Positions 18,478-26,999 of a DNA stretch of 64,000 nucleotides are shown here, in pieces. The notes under the pieces are model-generated. The model saw only the letters and a program-made list of their open reading frames with translations, was not told the origin of the DNA and made no database searches. Origin of the DNA: Flavobacterium humidisoli (lineage in GTDB: Bacteria > Bacteroidota > Bacteroidia > Flavobacteriales > Flavobacteriaceae); contig NZ_CP096829.1 of the NCBI RefSeq assembly GCF_023272795.1, forward strand, positions 2,852,001 through 2,916,000, written 5' to 3'. Made by a program: the position numbers and the translations under genes. The first letter of the stretch is position 1, and every line of letters starts with the position of its first letter.

Positions 18478-19455
18478 ATGGGAAACAGAAGTATTAAATG
18501 GGGAATAGTAGGATTAGGAAATATTGCAAGCCAATTTGCATCAGATTTAGTATTGATTGAAAATGCTGAGCTAACGGCAGTTGCTTCAAGAGATTTAGCT
18601 AAAGCGGAGGAATTTGGAGGGAGATTTAATGCTTTAAGAATGTACAATTCTTATGATTTACTTTTTGAAGATTCAGAAGTTGAAATCGTATACATTGCAA
18701 CTCCTCATAATTCACACGTCGAATTGTCTATCAAAGCTTTAGAAAGTGGAAAAGATGTGCTTTGCGAAAAACCAATGGCTTTGTCTTATGAAGATGCTAG
18801 AAGAGTGATAGAAGCATCTAAAAAAAACAATAGATTTTTTATGGAAGCTTTTTGGACAAGATTTATTCCTTCTGTTCAAGATGTTCTTCAGAAAATTAGG
18901 AACGGAATAATAGGAGATGTAAATTATATAAAAGCCGATTTTGCCTTTCATGGAAGTGAAACCGAAAACAAAAGACTTTTTGATAAAGAATTAGGTGGTG
19001 GAGCTTTATTTGATATAGGTGTTTATCCTTTATTTCTGTCTTATATACTGTTAGGATATCCAAAAGAGATTGCCGCTAAAGCCATCAAACATAAAAATGA
19101 TATTGATCTACAGACTTCGATGATTTTGCAATATGAATCGGCTCAATCGGTTTTGCATGCTTCGATAGTTTCTGAATCTGATATGAAAGCTATTATATCT
19201 GGAACAAAAGGACGAATAGAATTAAATGCTCCATGGTTTATTGCCGATAGCTATTCTCTATTTATAAATGAAGAAAAAGAAGCGACATTTACCTTACCAG
19301 CTTTAGGAAAAGGATATTCTCATGAAATTATGGAATGTCAAAATTGTATTTTAAATAATCAAATTGAAAGTAAACTTTGGTCACATCAGAATTGTTTGGA
19401 TTTGAGTAGAATTGTGGAGGAAATTAAAAATCAAATTGGATTAAGTTTTGCTTAA
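18478..19455 (+). CDS. Cytoplasmic Gfo/Idh/MocA family oxidoreductase
   Basis: A 325-residue NAD(P)-dependent dehydrogenase. The Rossmann motif GLGNIA is near residues 11-16, EKPMALSYEDA follows at about 97, and MEAFWTRFIP occurs after it; this last motif is typical of the dihydrodiol dehydrogenase-like branch of the family. There is no export signal, unlike the Tat-exported relative at 365-1525. I chose ATG 18478, preceded by a short AAGG, over the TTG at 18364, because the extra 38 residues are cysteine-rich and unlike the family. The substrate is unknown. Confidence 0.88.
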   Translation: MGNRSIKWGIVGLGNIASQFASDLVLIENAELTAVASRDLAKAEEFGGRFNALRMYNSYDLLFEDSEVEIVYIATPHNSHVELSIKALESGKDVLCEKPMALSYEDARRVIEASKKNNRFFMEAFWTRFIPSVQDVLQKIRNGIIGDVNYIKADFAFHGSETENKRLFDKELGGGALFDIGVYPLFLSYILLGYPKEIAAKAIKHKNDIDLQTSMILQYESAQSVLHASIVSESDMKAIISGTKGRIELNAPWFIADSYSLFINEEKEATFTLPALGKGYSHEIMECQNCILNNQIESKLWSHQNCLDLSRIVEEIKNQIGLSFA

Positions 19456-19489
19456 TCCGATTTCCGTATAATTATATTTCATTAAAAAT

Positions 19490-20188
19490 TTAATAGAAGT
19501 CAATATAATACATCCATTCTGCGGTTTTCTTATTTTTTGCTAAATATATATTACCACTGTCTACAATATTCAAATTAGCTTTTTCATCAGAAGATATTTG
19601 GAAAACATATTCATAATCATCTCCAAAATATATTCCTGATTGACAATAGGTAGCATATCCCCCAACTTTATGACAGTAATTGTTTTCAATTATATCGTAG
19701 TAAGAATCTATAACTCCTTCTTCTTCAAGTTGAAGTATTTTATCTGATATATCCTCTGGAATTTCGGGATCTTCCCAAAGTGGATAATCTTCTTCTATTA
19801 ATTTATTTGATAATGGAAAAGGTTTAATGTGAGAACTTTCATTTTTTAAATCTTTAACTACAATTTTGTTTGTGTCTTTGTATTCACGTAAAACCCAATT
19901 ATTTCCATTAGAAGTCAAATCCATTGGTAAGTCTTTGGAAATAAAAACAGTAATCAATTTTGTTTCTTTTAAGATCTCTGGAATAAAAGGCAAATTATCA
20001 AAACACAATTGAAATAAAGGTAACATTTGTTCCCCTTTACTGTCTAATGGAATTTCTTCATTTTGATTGTACAAATAAACTCTTCCAATCCAACTTTCAG
20101 AAATAGAATTAGTGGGTTTAAAACCACCAGACTTGAATCCAGTTGCTTTTTTTACAAGTTGGCTTTTTATTTTTTCTATTTCATCCAT
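19490..20188 (-). CDS. DUF1963 (YwqG-like) protein
   Basis: A 232-residue soluble acidic protein. It contains the family features PLFQLCFDNLP, where the family usually has a Q/L-rich core strand, and HKVGGYATYCQSGIYFG, the characteristic H-K-x-G-G-Y motif before a Q. YwqG-like proteins have no established function; in some bacteria they sit near secreted toxins and may act as immunity proteins. Here no toxin gene is nearby. It is convergent with the Gfo/Idh gene, 34 bases apart. Confidence 0.7.
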   Translation of the reverse strand: MDEIEKIKSQLVKKATGFKSGGFKPTNSISESWIGRVYLYNQNEEIPLDSKGEQMLPLFQLCFDNLPFIPEILKETKLITVFISKDLPMDLTSNGNNWVLREYKDTNKIVVKDLKNESSHIKPFPLSNKLIEEDYPLWEDPEIPEDISDKILQLEEEGVIDSYYDIIENNYCHKVGGYATYCQSGIYFGDDYEYVFQISSDEKANLNIVDSGNIYLAKNKKTAEWMYYIDFY

Positions 20189-20322
20189 TTTTTAAACTAA
20201 TCTATAGATTTTTAAATAAAACTACACAATTTTATCAATTCATAAAAGTAATAAAATATTTACAAAATAATTCTGTTTTATTCAGCTAATAAAGTATTTT
20301 TACTTTTTATAAGAATTTATTT

Positions 20323-21858
20323 ATGTTAGTAAAAGTTTACGGAAGTGCCGTTTTTGGAGTTGAAGCCACAACGATTACAGTTGAGGTTCATATGGATAAA
20401 GGAATTGGTTATCATTTAGTTGGACTTCCGGATAATGCTATAAAAGAAAGCAGTTTTAGAATTGCGGCCGCTTTAAAGAATAACGGATTTAGTTTTCCAG
20501 GGAAAAAAATTACAGTCAATATGGCGCCTGCCGACCTGAGAAAAGAAGGTTCTTCATATGATTTGACATTGGCAATGGGAATTTTGGTTGGTTCAGATCA
20601 GATAAAAGCTCCAGAAATTGAACGTTACATTATAATGGGAGAGCTTTCTCTTGACGGAAGTTTACAACCCATTCGCGGAGCTTTGCCAATTGCAATCAAA
20701 GCCAAAGAAGAGGGCTATAAAGGATTTTTTCTCCCGATTCAGAATGTAAAAGAAGCGGCTATCGTTTCGGGTTTAGATGTTTACGGAGTTGAAAATTTAA
20801 AAGAGATCATCGATTTTTTTGCTGGAAAAGGAACTCTAGAACCAACAGTTATCGATACAAGAGCGGAATTTTATAAAACTCTTGATTTTCCTGAACATGA
20901 TTTTTCGGATGTCCGCGGACAAGAAAGCATCAAACGCTGTATGGAAATCGCAGCAGCGGGCGGACATAACATAATTTTGATTGGTCCACCGGGAGCAGGA
21001 AAAACGATGCTGGCCAAACGTGTTCCGAGTATTTTACCGCCAATGACTTTGCGTGAAGCTTTAGAAACTACCAAAATTCATAGCGTTGCAGGAAAATTAA
21101 AAGAAGTTGGACTGATGAATCAGAGGCCCTTTAGAAGTCCGCATCATACTATTTCTAATGTTGCTTTGGTTGGAGGAGGAAGTTACCCTCAGCCAGGAGA
21201 AATTTCGATGGCGCACAACGGTGTTTTGTTTTTAGATGAATTGCCAGAATTTAAACGTGATGTTTTAGAAGTAATGCGCCAGCCGTTAGAAGATCGCGAA
21301 GTGACAATTTCACGTGCCAAATTTACTATAACATATCCTTCGTCTTTTATGCTGGTGGCCAGTATGAATCCGAGTCCAAGCGGATTTTTTAATGATCCAA
21401 GTATGCCGAATACTTCTTCGCCACATGAAATGCAACGTTATATGAGTAAAATTTCCGGACCATTATTAGACCGAATTGATATTCATATAGAAGTTACTCC
21501 AGTTCCGTTTGATAAATTATCAGATGAGCGAAAAGCAGAAGGCAGTGTAGAAATTCGTAAACGAGTTACAGCAGCGAGGGAAATTCAAACGAAACGATTT
21601 GAAACGGTAGAAAATGTTCATTACAATGCTCAAATGAGCAGTAAGTTAATTAGAGAATACTGCGTTTTAGACGAAGCTTCAAAAGAATTGCTAAAAACTG
21701 CCATGGAAAGGCTCAATCTTTCTGCCAGAGCTTATGACAGAATTTTGAAAGTTTCGAGAACCATCGCCGATCTAGATCATTCAGAAAATATTATTTCGTC
21801 TCATATTGCTGAGGCAATTCAATATAGAAGTTTGGATAGAGAAGGGTGGCTAGGATAA
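20323..21858 (+). CDS. YifB/ComM family Mg-chelatase-like AAA+ ATPase
   Basis: A 511-residue protein with an N-terminal Lon-protease-like fold (about 1-170, starting LVKVYGSAVFGVEA), a central AAA+ Mg-chelatase domain with Walker A GPPGAGKTML (about 222-231) and Walker B-like GVLFLDELPEF, and a C-terminal Mg-chelatase domain (LNLSARAYDRILKVSRTIADL). ComM is a helicase that promotes branch migration of incoming DNA during natural transformation; that function is carried over from other bacteria. It is monocistronic, with an A/T-rich leader. Confidence 0.93.
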   Translation: MLVKVYGSAVFGVEATTITVEVHMDKGIGYHLVGLPDNAIKESSFRIAAALKNNGFSFPGKKITVNMAPADLRKEGSSYDLTLAMGILVGSDQIKAPEIERYIIMGELSLDGSLQPIRGALPIAIKAKEEGYKGFFLPIQNVKEAAIVSGLDVYGVENLKEIIDFFAGKGTLEPTVIDTRAEFYKTLDFPEHDFSDVRGQESIKRCMEIAAAGGHNIILIGPPGAGKTMLAKRVPSILPPMTLREALETTKIHSVAGKLKEVGLMNQRPFRSPHHTISNVALVGGGSYPQPGEISMAHNGVLFLDELPEFKRDVLEVMRQPLEDREVTISRAKFTITYPSSFMLVASMNPSPSGFFNDPSMPNTSSPHEMQRYMSKISGPLLDRIDIHIEVTPVPFDKLSDERKAEGSVEIRKRVTAAREIQTKRFETVENVHYNAQMSSKLIREYCVLDEASKELLKTAMERLNLSARAYDRILKVSRTIADLDHSENIISSHIAEAIQYRSLDREGWLG

Positions 21859-21867
21859 ATTGTTGAA

Positions 21868-21909
21868 TGTGAAATGTAAAATGCTAAAGTCCTCATTTAA
21901 CATTTCACA
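21868..21909. terminator. Hairpin between yifB and esterase genes, possible weak terminator
   Basis: tgtgaaatg (21868-21876) is the reverse complement of catttcaca (21901-21909). There is no clear T-tract, so termination is uncertain. Confidence 0.3.
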
Positions 21910-21920
21910 ATTAGCAAAAT

Positions 21921-22790
21921 CTATTTGTTGTTTTTTGGGTTGAAAAACTTGAAAGAATTAAAAACGGCTGTATGCAGAATCGATCCATGATTTTCTTCGG
22001 GGAAATAATCGAAATAGGTTTTTACGTTTTTACCTTTAGATTCTTTTAGTTTTTCTGCCAATAAATTGGCATCAACTTCCATAACATGAGGAATTGCTGT
22101 TGGAGCTAATCCTTCTTTGCCGACCGCAATATAAATATCTGTTTGCTGATTGAAATTTTCTTTCAGCATTTCAGAATCCAAATCAAGCAGAGAGCCATTA
22201 TTCCACCATAAACTCGGACTTACAATAACGTATTTGTTAAAAAGAGTTGGCTTTTTAAGCAGGATTTCAGTTCCTAATAAACCGCCAAGAGATTGCCCTA
22301 TAATGGTTTTAGAATCATTTGTTTTGTACTTTTTTTCAATAAAAGGCTGTAATTCTTTTTCGATAAAAGCAATAAACTGATCGGAATGGCCTGTTGTTGG
22401 AAAACGTGTTTTATCTTTTTCGATAGTAGTAGGAAAGGTGAAGTCTCTTTTTCTGTCCACAGTTGCAATGCCTACCACAATTGATTTCGGAACCTGATTG
22501 ATCCATTCAAAACTATTAAACTGCACTAATCCAGAAATATGGATAAAATCTTCATCGGCCGATCCGTCAAGTAAATAAATTACGGGATATTTTGTGGCTT
22601 CATCTGTATTATATCCCTCAGGTAGATAAATATTTAGAATTCTTTTTTCGTTTAATTCTTTCGATTGAATTTCATCGATAACCCCCAACACAAAGGGCTT
22701 TGAAGTTTCTATAGTTTTCGTTTTATTCTTTTGGCTGAATATTAAAGTAGAAGAAAAAAGTAAAAAGGCCAGAGCAAAAAATTTGTTCAT
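21921..22790 (-). CDS. Secreted alpha/beta-hydrolase esterase (Fes/IroE-like)
   Basis: A 289-residue protein with a signal peptide (MNKFFALAFLLFSSTLIFSQ). The nucleophile elbow is GQSLGGLLG, with serine as the nucleophile. YPVIYLLDG and the C-terminal YFPEENHGSI supply the oxyanion strand and likely catalytic histidine. It belongs to the esterase family containing enterochelin esterases and the IroE-type periplasmic enzymes. A related protein lies at 48090-48887. The natural ester is unknown; without neighbouring siderophore genes I would not call it a siderophore esterase. Confidence 0.82.
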   Translation of the reverse strand: MNKFFALAFLLFSSTLIFSQKNKTKTIETSKPFVLGVIDEIQSKELNEKRILNIYLPEGYNTDEATKYPVIYLLDGSADEDFIHISGLVQFNSFEWINQVPKSIVVGIATVDRKRDFTFPTTIEKDKTRFPTTGHSDQFIAFIEKELQPFIEKKYKTNDSKTIIGQSLGGLLGTEILLKKPTLFNKYVIVSPSLWWNNGSLLDLDSEMLKENFNQQTDIYIAVGKEGLAPTAIPHVMEVDANLLAEKLKESKGKNVKTYFDYFPEENHGSILHTAVFNSFKFFNPKNNK

Positions 22791-22885
22791 TGATATTAAA
22801 GTAAAAATGTTATGTAAAACGAAATTACAATTTTAATATCAGTAAATTCTTCTTTTGTTTTGACCTTTTGTATGTAATTGGATAA

Positions 22886-23389
22886 TTATTTTGCTTTCTC
22901 AGCAAAAATAGCATCCAAGCCTTCCATTGCAATGGTGAAACCTTCTTTGAAGCCCATTTGGATAATCATTTCCAAATCAGATAATTTTTCATGTTTAATT
23001 ACAACATCAACAAAAGTCGAATTGTCTTTTTCGGAGAAAGTCACATCCCAGTCAGAACGCGGAAACTCTTTGTTTAAATTTCCTTCGCTGTCGCTAAAAG
23101 CATCTAGCCATTTTACATTTGTTTTTGGATGTATCGAAGTATAATCTGCAATAGCCCAATGTTCTTCACCTTCTGGTCCAAGCATAGCATACAATCTTCG
23201 TCCGCCTTCTTCAAATTTCATGCTTTTAGTTTTGGATTTCCACGGAGCTGGCGCCCACCATAAATCTAAAATTTGAGCTTCTGTCCAAGCAGACCAAACT
23301 TGTGGCAAGGACGCATTAAATTCGCGTTTTACATTGACAGTATTATTTTCCTTATCAACAGTAAAATTCATTAAAAGATTTGATTTCAT
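22886..23389 (-). CDS. AHSA1/SRPBCC domain protein, paralogue 2
   Basis: A 167-residue START-like (SRPBCC) protein. Recognisable AHSA1 features are VWSAWTEAQILDLWWAP near the N-terminus, GGRRLYAMLGPEG in the middle and the C-terminal GFKEGFTIAMEGLDA helix. Such proteins bind hydrophobic ligands in a cavity. It is the last gene of arsR-AHSA1-AHSA1 on the minus strand, 47 bases after its paralogue. Long identical runs in the two proteins show a tandem duplication. The ArsR-type regulator upstream probably controls both. Confidence 0.85.
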   Translation of the reverse strand: MKSNLLMNFTVDKENNTVNVKREFNASLPQVWSAWTEAQILDLWWAPAPWKSKTKSMKFEEGGRRLYAMLGPEGEEHWAIADYTSIHPKTNVKWLDAFSDSEGNLNKEFPRSDWDVTFSEKDNSTFVDVVIKHEKLSDLEMIIQMGFKEGFTIAMEGLDAIFAEKAK

Positions 23390-23436
23390 TTTCTTTAGAT
23401 TTTTAATTCGTTAATAATAATTCGGTTGAAATGGGT

Positions 23437-23934
23437 TTATTTTTCCGCTAAGATTTTGTCCAAACCTTCCATAGCTGATGTAAATCCTTGTTTGAATCCC
23501 ATTTCGATTATTTTTTCCAGTTCTTCAAAACTGTCTCGCGTAATTACGATATCTACAATAGTAGAATCTCCCTGTTCTGTGAATGAAACGTCCCAGAAAG
23601 AACTTCCAAAAGCAGAATTTGGATTTCCTTCAGCATCGCAAAAAGTAGACGTGTACTTAAAATTTGTTTTAGGAGAAATCGAAGTATAATCAAAAGTGCT
23701 CCATCCTTGCACGCCTTCAGGCCCAACCATCGCATACAATCTTCTCCCGCCTTCTTTAAACTCCATACTTTTTGTTTCAGATTTCAACGGAGCTGGCGCC
23801 CACCATAAATCTAGAATTGCAGCTTCTGTCCAGGCAGACCAAACATTTGACAATGGCGCATTGAATTCGCGTTTTACATTCACCCTTTTATTTTCCTTGT
23901 CTACAGAAAAATTCATTAATAAATCAGTTTTCAT
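23437..23934 (-). CDS. AHSA1/SRPBCC domain protein, paralogue 1
   Basis: A 165-residue START-like protein, near-copy of the gene at 22886-23389: both begin with MK..LLMNFSVDKEN or a variant and share VWSAWTEA, WWAPAP and EGGRRLYAM. The start overlaps the end of arsR by 11 bases, so the two are translationally linked. Pairing of an ArsR regulator with an AHSA1 protein is a common bacterial arrangement of unknown ligand. The two copies differ most in the central region, which lines the ligand cavity in this fold, so they may prefer different ligands (inference). Confidence 0.85.
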   Translation of the reverse strand: MKTDLLMNFSVDKENKRVNVKREFNAPLSNVWSAWTEAAILDLWWAPAPLKSETKSMEFKEGGRRLYAMVGPEGVQGWSTFDYTSISPKTNFKYTSTFCDAEGNPNSAFGSSFWDVSFTEQGDSTIVDIVITRDSFEELEKIIEMGFKQGFTSAMEGLDKILAEK

Positions 23935-24250
23935 TTTCTTTAGATTTTAAGTTAATTAATACTTGATCCAGTTGACTAAAACGCTGTTCCCAAATTGCCT
24001 TAAATTGCTCTAGCCATTGATCGACTTCTTTCATTTTATCAATTTTGAGCTGATAATAAATTTCCCTTCCTATTTTTTTTTCTTCTAGTAAATCACATTC
24101 ATTCAGTATTTTAATGTGTTTAGAAATCGCCTGTCTAGTAGTTTCAAACTGTTCCGCAATGGCATTTGGCGTCAATGCACTCGAAGAAATCAAAACTAAT
24201 ATGGCTCTTCTTGTCGGATCGGCAATAGCCTGAAAAATATCTCTTTTCAT
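23924..24250 (-). CDS. ArsR-family winged-helix repressor
   Basis: A 108-residue regulator beginning MKRDIFQAIADPTRRAIL, the typical start of metal-independent ArsR proteins found beside AHSA1 genes. The recognition helix lies around ETTRQAISKHIKIL and the wing around GREIYYQL. It lacks the cysteine-based metal site of true ArsR proteins. I chose ATG 24250; the longer frame would need an ATT start and would place the operator repeats inside the coding sequence. It overlaps the first AHSA1 gene. Two inverted repeats immediately upstream (24269-24313) are the likely autoregulatory operator. Confidence 0.88.
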   Translation of the reverse strand: MKRDIFQAIADPTRRAILVLISSSALTPNAIAEQFETTRQAISKHIKILNECDLLEEKKIGREIYYQLKIDKMKEVDQWLEQFKAIWEQRFSQLDQVLINLKSKENEN

Positions 24251-24268
24251 TTCTTTTGAATATAAATT

Positions 24269-24313
24269 AGCAACCAATCAGTTGCAAATATACGCAACTT
24301 TTCGGTTGCGCAA
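24269..24313. promoter_or_regulatory. Twin GCAAC-N6-GTTGC inverted repeats, candidate ArsR operator
   Basis: gcaac at 24269-24273 pairs with gttgc at 24280-24284, and gcaac at 24293-24297 pairs with gttgc at 24304-24308. The two palindromes have the same spacing, and their centres are 24 bases apart. A fifth gcaac half-site is at 24309-24313. They lie 19 bases upstream of the arsR start. Confidence 0.65.
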
Positions 24314-24351
24314 CATGAAAAAGAAGATTTTTTTAAAGAAAAAATTTAAAA

Positions 24352-24386
24352 CAAAAAAAAGGCACATCAAAAATGCGCCTTTTTCT
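24352..24386 (-). terminator. Terminator after the lipoprotein gene at 24406-25593
   Basis: On the minus strand, aaaaaggcgc pairs with gtgcctttttt (one mismatch), followed by a T-run. Confidence 0.7.
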
Positions 24387-24405
24387 CTATAATCGTGTTA
24401 CACAA

Positions 24406-25593
24406 TTACCTTCTGAATTTATTTTTTACAATAATGTCTTTCAACTTAGCTTTCAGGTCTTCACCCGTGTCATAAACCATTTGCTCGTTGTTTGGGAACG
24501 CAACGGCACGTTTGTCAAAATATCCCAGATAGTTATCATCGCAGGCATTTCTGTTTCCTTTATAAGTCGAATACACATTTTCGAAAACATATTCGCTGCT
24601 TATCGGGAATGTCTGAACAAGCTGATTGCTTTTCAAATCTACATAATCCACTTTTGCGGTTACCAGACAAGACTTAAATTGTCTAAATTCATAAACCGTT
24701 GCGCGAAGTGTTTTATAATTATCCACTTTAATCTCTTTGCCTAAACTATCCTTTACAGGTCTTCCGCGGTTGTCCAAAAGTGTTTTTACACCATCTTTGA
24801 CTTGTCTTTCTTTTATGAATTCTTTCTCTTTAATCTGTTCTGGAGAAATTGCAATCTGTCTAAAACTAAGAATCAAACTATAATCGTAAGACACATTTTT
24901 TTGTCTTGTACTATGATAAACCGTCCATTTATCATTCAATCCGTAGGTTTTAAAATCCAATAAATCTTCCTGAAGCATTTTCGGAATCACCATTTCGGTT
25001 TCATTTTTGGCGTAAACATCTACAAAGTCAGTTCCTTTAAACTGAGCATCGTCCATTAATTTTTTAGTGTTTTTGTAGCCTGGATTAATGCTTTCCAAAT
25101 ATGCGAAATCATCGTAAGCTTTTCTAAAATCCAATTTATTATTCGATTTCAAAAGGGCAGAAGCATTTTCATACAGATATTTTGAAAGTGCATTTTTACT
25201 GTTTACAATCTCATTCGAATAATTATCAAACGGAAAATTAGCATTTCTTCCCAGCTTCAATAAAGGCAGAGGCAAAATAGGTCTGATTTTTTCCTGACGA
25301 TTATTAAGCTGTACGTAAGTATTATAAATGCGTTCAGCATTGGCCGGATTATTTTCTTTGTTCAGCATTTCTAGATTACGCAAATCACGGTCTTTTGCCT
25401 TTGCAAAGGCTTCTTCGAGTAGGTACACGTAATCTTGTTTTCCTTTAGAATCTTTTTTGGTGCGAAGCGCTTCAACCGCGCGATCAATTGCACCGTCATA
25501 ATTTCCGTCGCTAAGCATTGATTGCGTTGTTTTTACCCCGCACGAAGAGAAAGCTAAAAACAATATAGAAAACAGTAAAGTAATTTTTTGCAT
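24406..25593 (-). CDS. Conserved lipoprotein of unknown function with helical repeats
   Basis: A 395-residue lipoprotein (signal MQKITLLFSILFLAFSSC, lipidated Cys18). I use ATG 25593, since the earlier in-frame ATG only adds residues before a normal signal peptide. Residues about 25-180 look like TPR-type helices (DGNYDGAIDRAVEAL and KAYDDFAYLESINPGYKN). The rest is beta-rich and ends in a basic stretch. I do not recognise a named family. Its layout, a lipid anchor with TPR-like helices, suggests a cell-envelope scaffolding role, but this is only inference. Confidence 0.75.
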   Translation of the reverse strand: MQKITLLFSILFLAFSSCGVKTTQSMLSDGNYDGAIDRAVEALRTKKDSKGKQDYVYLLEEAFAKAKDRDLRNLEMLNKENNPANAERIYNTYVQLNNRQEKIRPILPLPLLKLGRNANFPFDNYSNEIVNSKNALSKYLYENASALLKSNNKLDFRKAYDDFAYLESINPGYKNTKKLMDDAQFKGTDFVDVYAKNETEMVIPKMLQEDLLDFKTYGLNDKWTVYHSTRQKNVSYDYSLILSFRQIAISPEQIKEKEFIKERQVKDGVKTLLDNRGRPVKDSLGKEIKVDNYKTLRATVYEFRQFKSCLVTAKVDYVDLKSNQLVQTFPISSEYVFENVYSTYKGNRNACDDNYLGYFDKRAVAFPNNEQMVYDTGEDLKAKLKDIIVKNKFRR

Positions 25594-25700
25594 AGTGTGT
25601 TTTTTGAAGGTGTAAATATATTTCATTTAATTTTCAACAACTATGCCTTTTTTTAGATTTTTTTAAGGAGCAGAAAGTATATGTTTCCATAAGAACGTTT

Positions 25701-25776
25701 GGTCCCGCTTTCGCCTTTATCTCTCCATCCCGATATTCATCGGGATTGCGAGGATATCGGCTCTATCGGGGCTAGA
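25701..25776 (-). repeat. Structured-RNA-like repeat, copy 2 of 3
   Basis: On the minus strand it reads agccccgat, then atcc, then a hairpin, then ataaaggcgaaagcggga. These ends align with the copies at 6674-6813 and 53738-53815. The hairpin region has been replaced by a 20-bp palindrome, ATCCCGAT-ATTC-ATCGGGAT (25727-25746). It lies upstream of the lipoprotein gene and in the same direction. Confidence 0.5.
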
Positions 25777-25817
25777 ATAGAACTTTTTGTTTTCATAAAT
25801 TCCTTTCTACAATGCGT

Positions 25818-26183
25818 TTAATCGGTTATTTTTTTATACTCAAAAGTACCAACTTCAAGATTTGTTATGACACGTTTCTGACTGTCAAAAGAATTTATAG
25901 TAAACTCAATAGGCAGAATAACAGAAATAATTGTCAAATGAGAATTGTCTTTAGATAGTTTCCATTTTGCTTTATGTGATTCTTCGCCAACCAGACTTTC
26001 AAAATCACCATTTTCTTTAAAAACCTGAAAAACCTGATCTGTTTTAAAATGTTTTTCAATACTTTTTTCTTTTCCGTTTTTAGTCCATTTCACCAATTGC
26101 CATTTTCCAATAAGTTCTTTAGAAGTTTGCGCTGATGCAGATAAACCAATTAAAAACACAAATGCTAAGATTAATTTTTTCAT
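25818..26183 (-). CDS. Secreted lipocalin-like domain protein
   Basis: A 121-residue protein with a signal peptide (MKKLILAFVFLIGLSASAQ). The GKWQLVKWTKNGKE motif right after the cleavage site is the start strand of lipocalin-like folds common in Bacteroidetes, and the remaining residues are consistent with a small beta barrel. It differs from the Blc-type lipocalin at 10444-10986. I chose ATG 26183, because the longer frame runs back towards the upstream gene without a signal peptide. The ligand is unknown. Confidence 0.72.
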   Translation of the reverse strand: MKKLILAFVFLIGLSASAQTSKELIGKWQLVKWTKNGKEKSIEKHFKTDQVFQVFKENGDFESLVGEESHKAKWKLSKDNSHLTIISVILPIEFTINSFDSQKRVITNLEVGTFEYKKITD

Positions 26184-26242
26184 TTTAAGTAGATTAGAAT
26201 TGAAAAATAAATTTAGTGATTTTCTGAATTGTATAAAATCTT

Positions 26243-26950
26243 TTAATTGTCCCAATTTTCAATCAAATTATTTTTCCATAACTTTTGGGCAAATTCTTTA
26301 AAGACTTTTGGACCTTTTTTAAAATTTTCATCCATTTTGTATTCACCGCCAATAAATTGTTTTTCGCCATTATCATCAATTCCCACAGCTACTTTACTTT
26401 CTCCGCGCATGGCATATTTTGTGCTTCCTTCATACATAATAATTTTCATGTCACACGGACTCACGTCGCCGTGGCAGGTTGTTTTGTACATTAACCATAT
26501 TTCAGCGATTCCGTTATTGTTTAAATCAGTGACTTGAAAAGTATTTTTAACAAACGAAGCCACAATATCGACTGGGCAGTCTGCAATAAAATCGTAAACT
26601 CTCCAAGTTTGTTTGGCTTGATTTCCAGAAATGATATAGTGATAAGCAAATAGTTCAGCATCAGAACCATCTGTTTCGTGTACAAACTTTTTGTTGATGT
26701 GGTAGCCTGTCTCAGTAGTAATAACAATATTATCGCCTAATTTATCTGTCCAACGAACGGCATTTTTTACATAACCTTCATATTTTATTGATTTAGGAAA
26801 TTGAGTCGAGTCGATTTTTTCAACAGTTAAGACAAAAGGTTCTTCTGTTGATTTCTCCGTTGAACCAGAAGTTTTAATATCCTCTTTTTTATCTGATTTG
26901 CAATTTGAAAAGAGAACGATAGATAATAATAGGATTGTAATTTTTTTCAT
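26243..26950 (-). CDS. Lipoprotein of unknown function with an FG-GAP/EF-hand-like loop
   Basis: A 235-residue lipoprotein (lipidated Cys17, LFSNC). The core has the motif TDLNNNGIAEIWLMYKT, an Asp/Asn-rich loop like those in calcium-binding FG-GAP repeats, followed by two cysteine-containing segments (TTCHGDVSPCD) that might form a disulfide. It resembles a family annotated in other flavobacteria as linked to surface polysaccharide, but I cannot verify that. Its ATG follows a short gap after the DUF2314 gene; both may be cotranscribed. Confidence 0.65.
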   Translation of the reverse strand: MKKITILLLSIVLFSNCKSDKKEDIKTSGSTEKSTEEPFVLTVEKIDSTQFPKSIKYEGYVKNAVRWTDKLGDNIVITTETGYHINKKFVHETDGSDAELFAYHYIISGNQAKQTWRVYDFIADCPVDIVASFVKNTFQVTDLNNNGIAEIWLMYKTTCHGDVSPCDMKIIMYEGSTKYAMRGESKVAVGIDDNGEKQFIGGEYKMDENFKKGPKVFKEFAQKLWKNNLIENWDN

Positions 26951-26999
26951 GAAAGGAGCATATAATTTAAAGTTGAGTTATTTTTTAATCGAAAAGATA

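Noticed and set aside
21921..22790. Siderophore (enterobactin) esterase
   Set aside because: Family similarity only; no siderophore synthesis or transport genes are in the window.
24373..24744. 123-residue plus-strand frame inside the lipoprotein gene
   Set aside because: A shadow of the minus-strand gene at 24406-25593, with no signal or domain.
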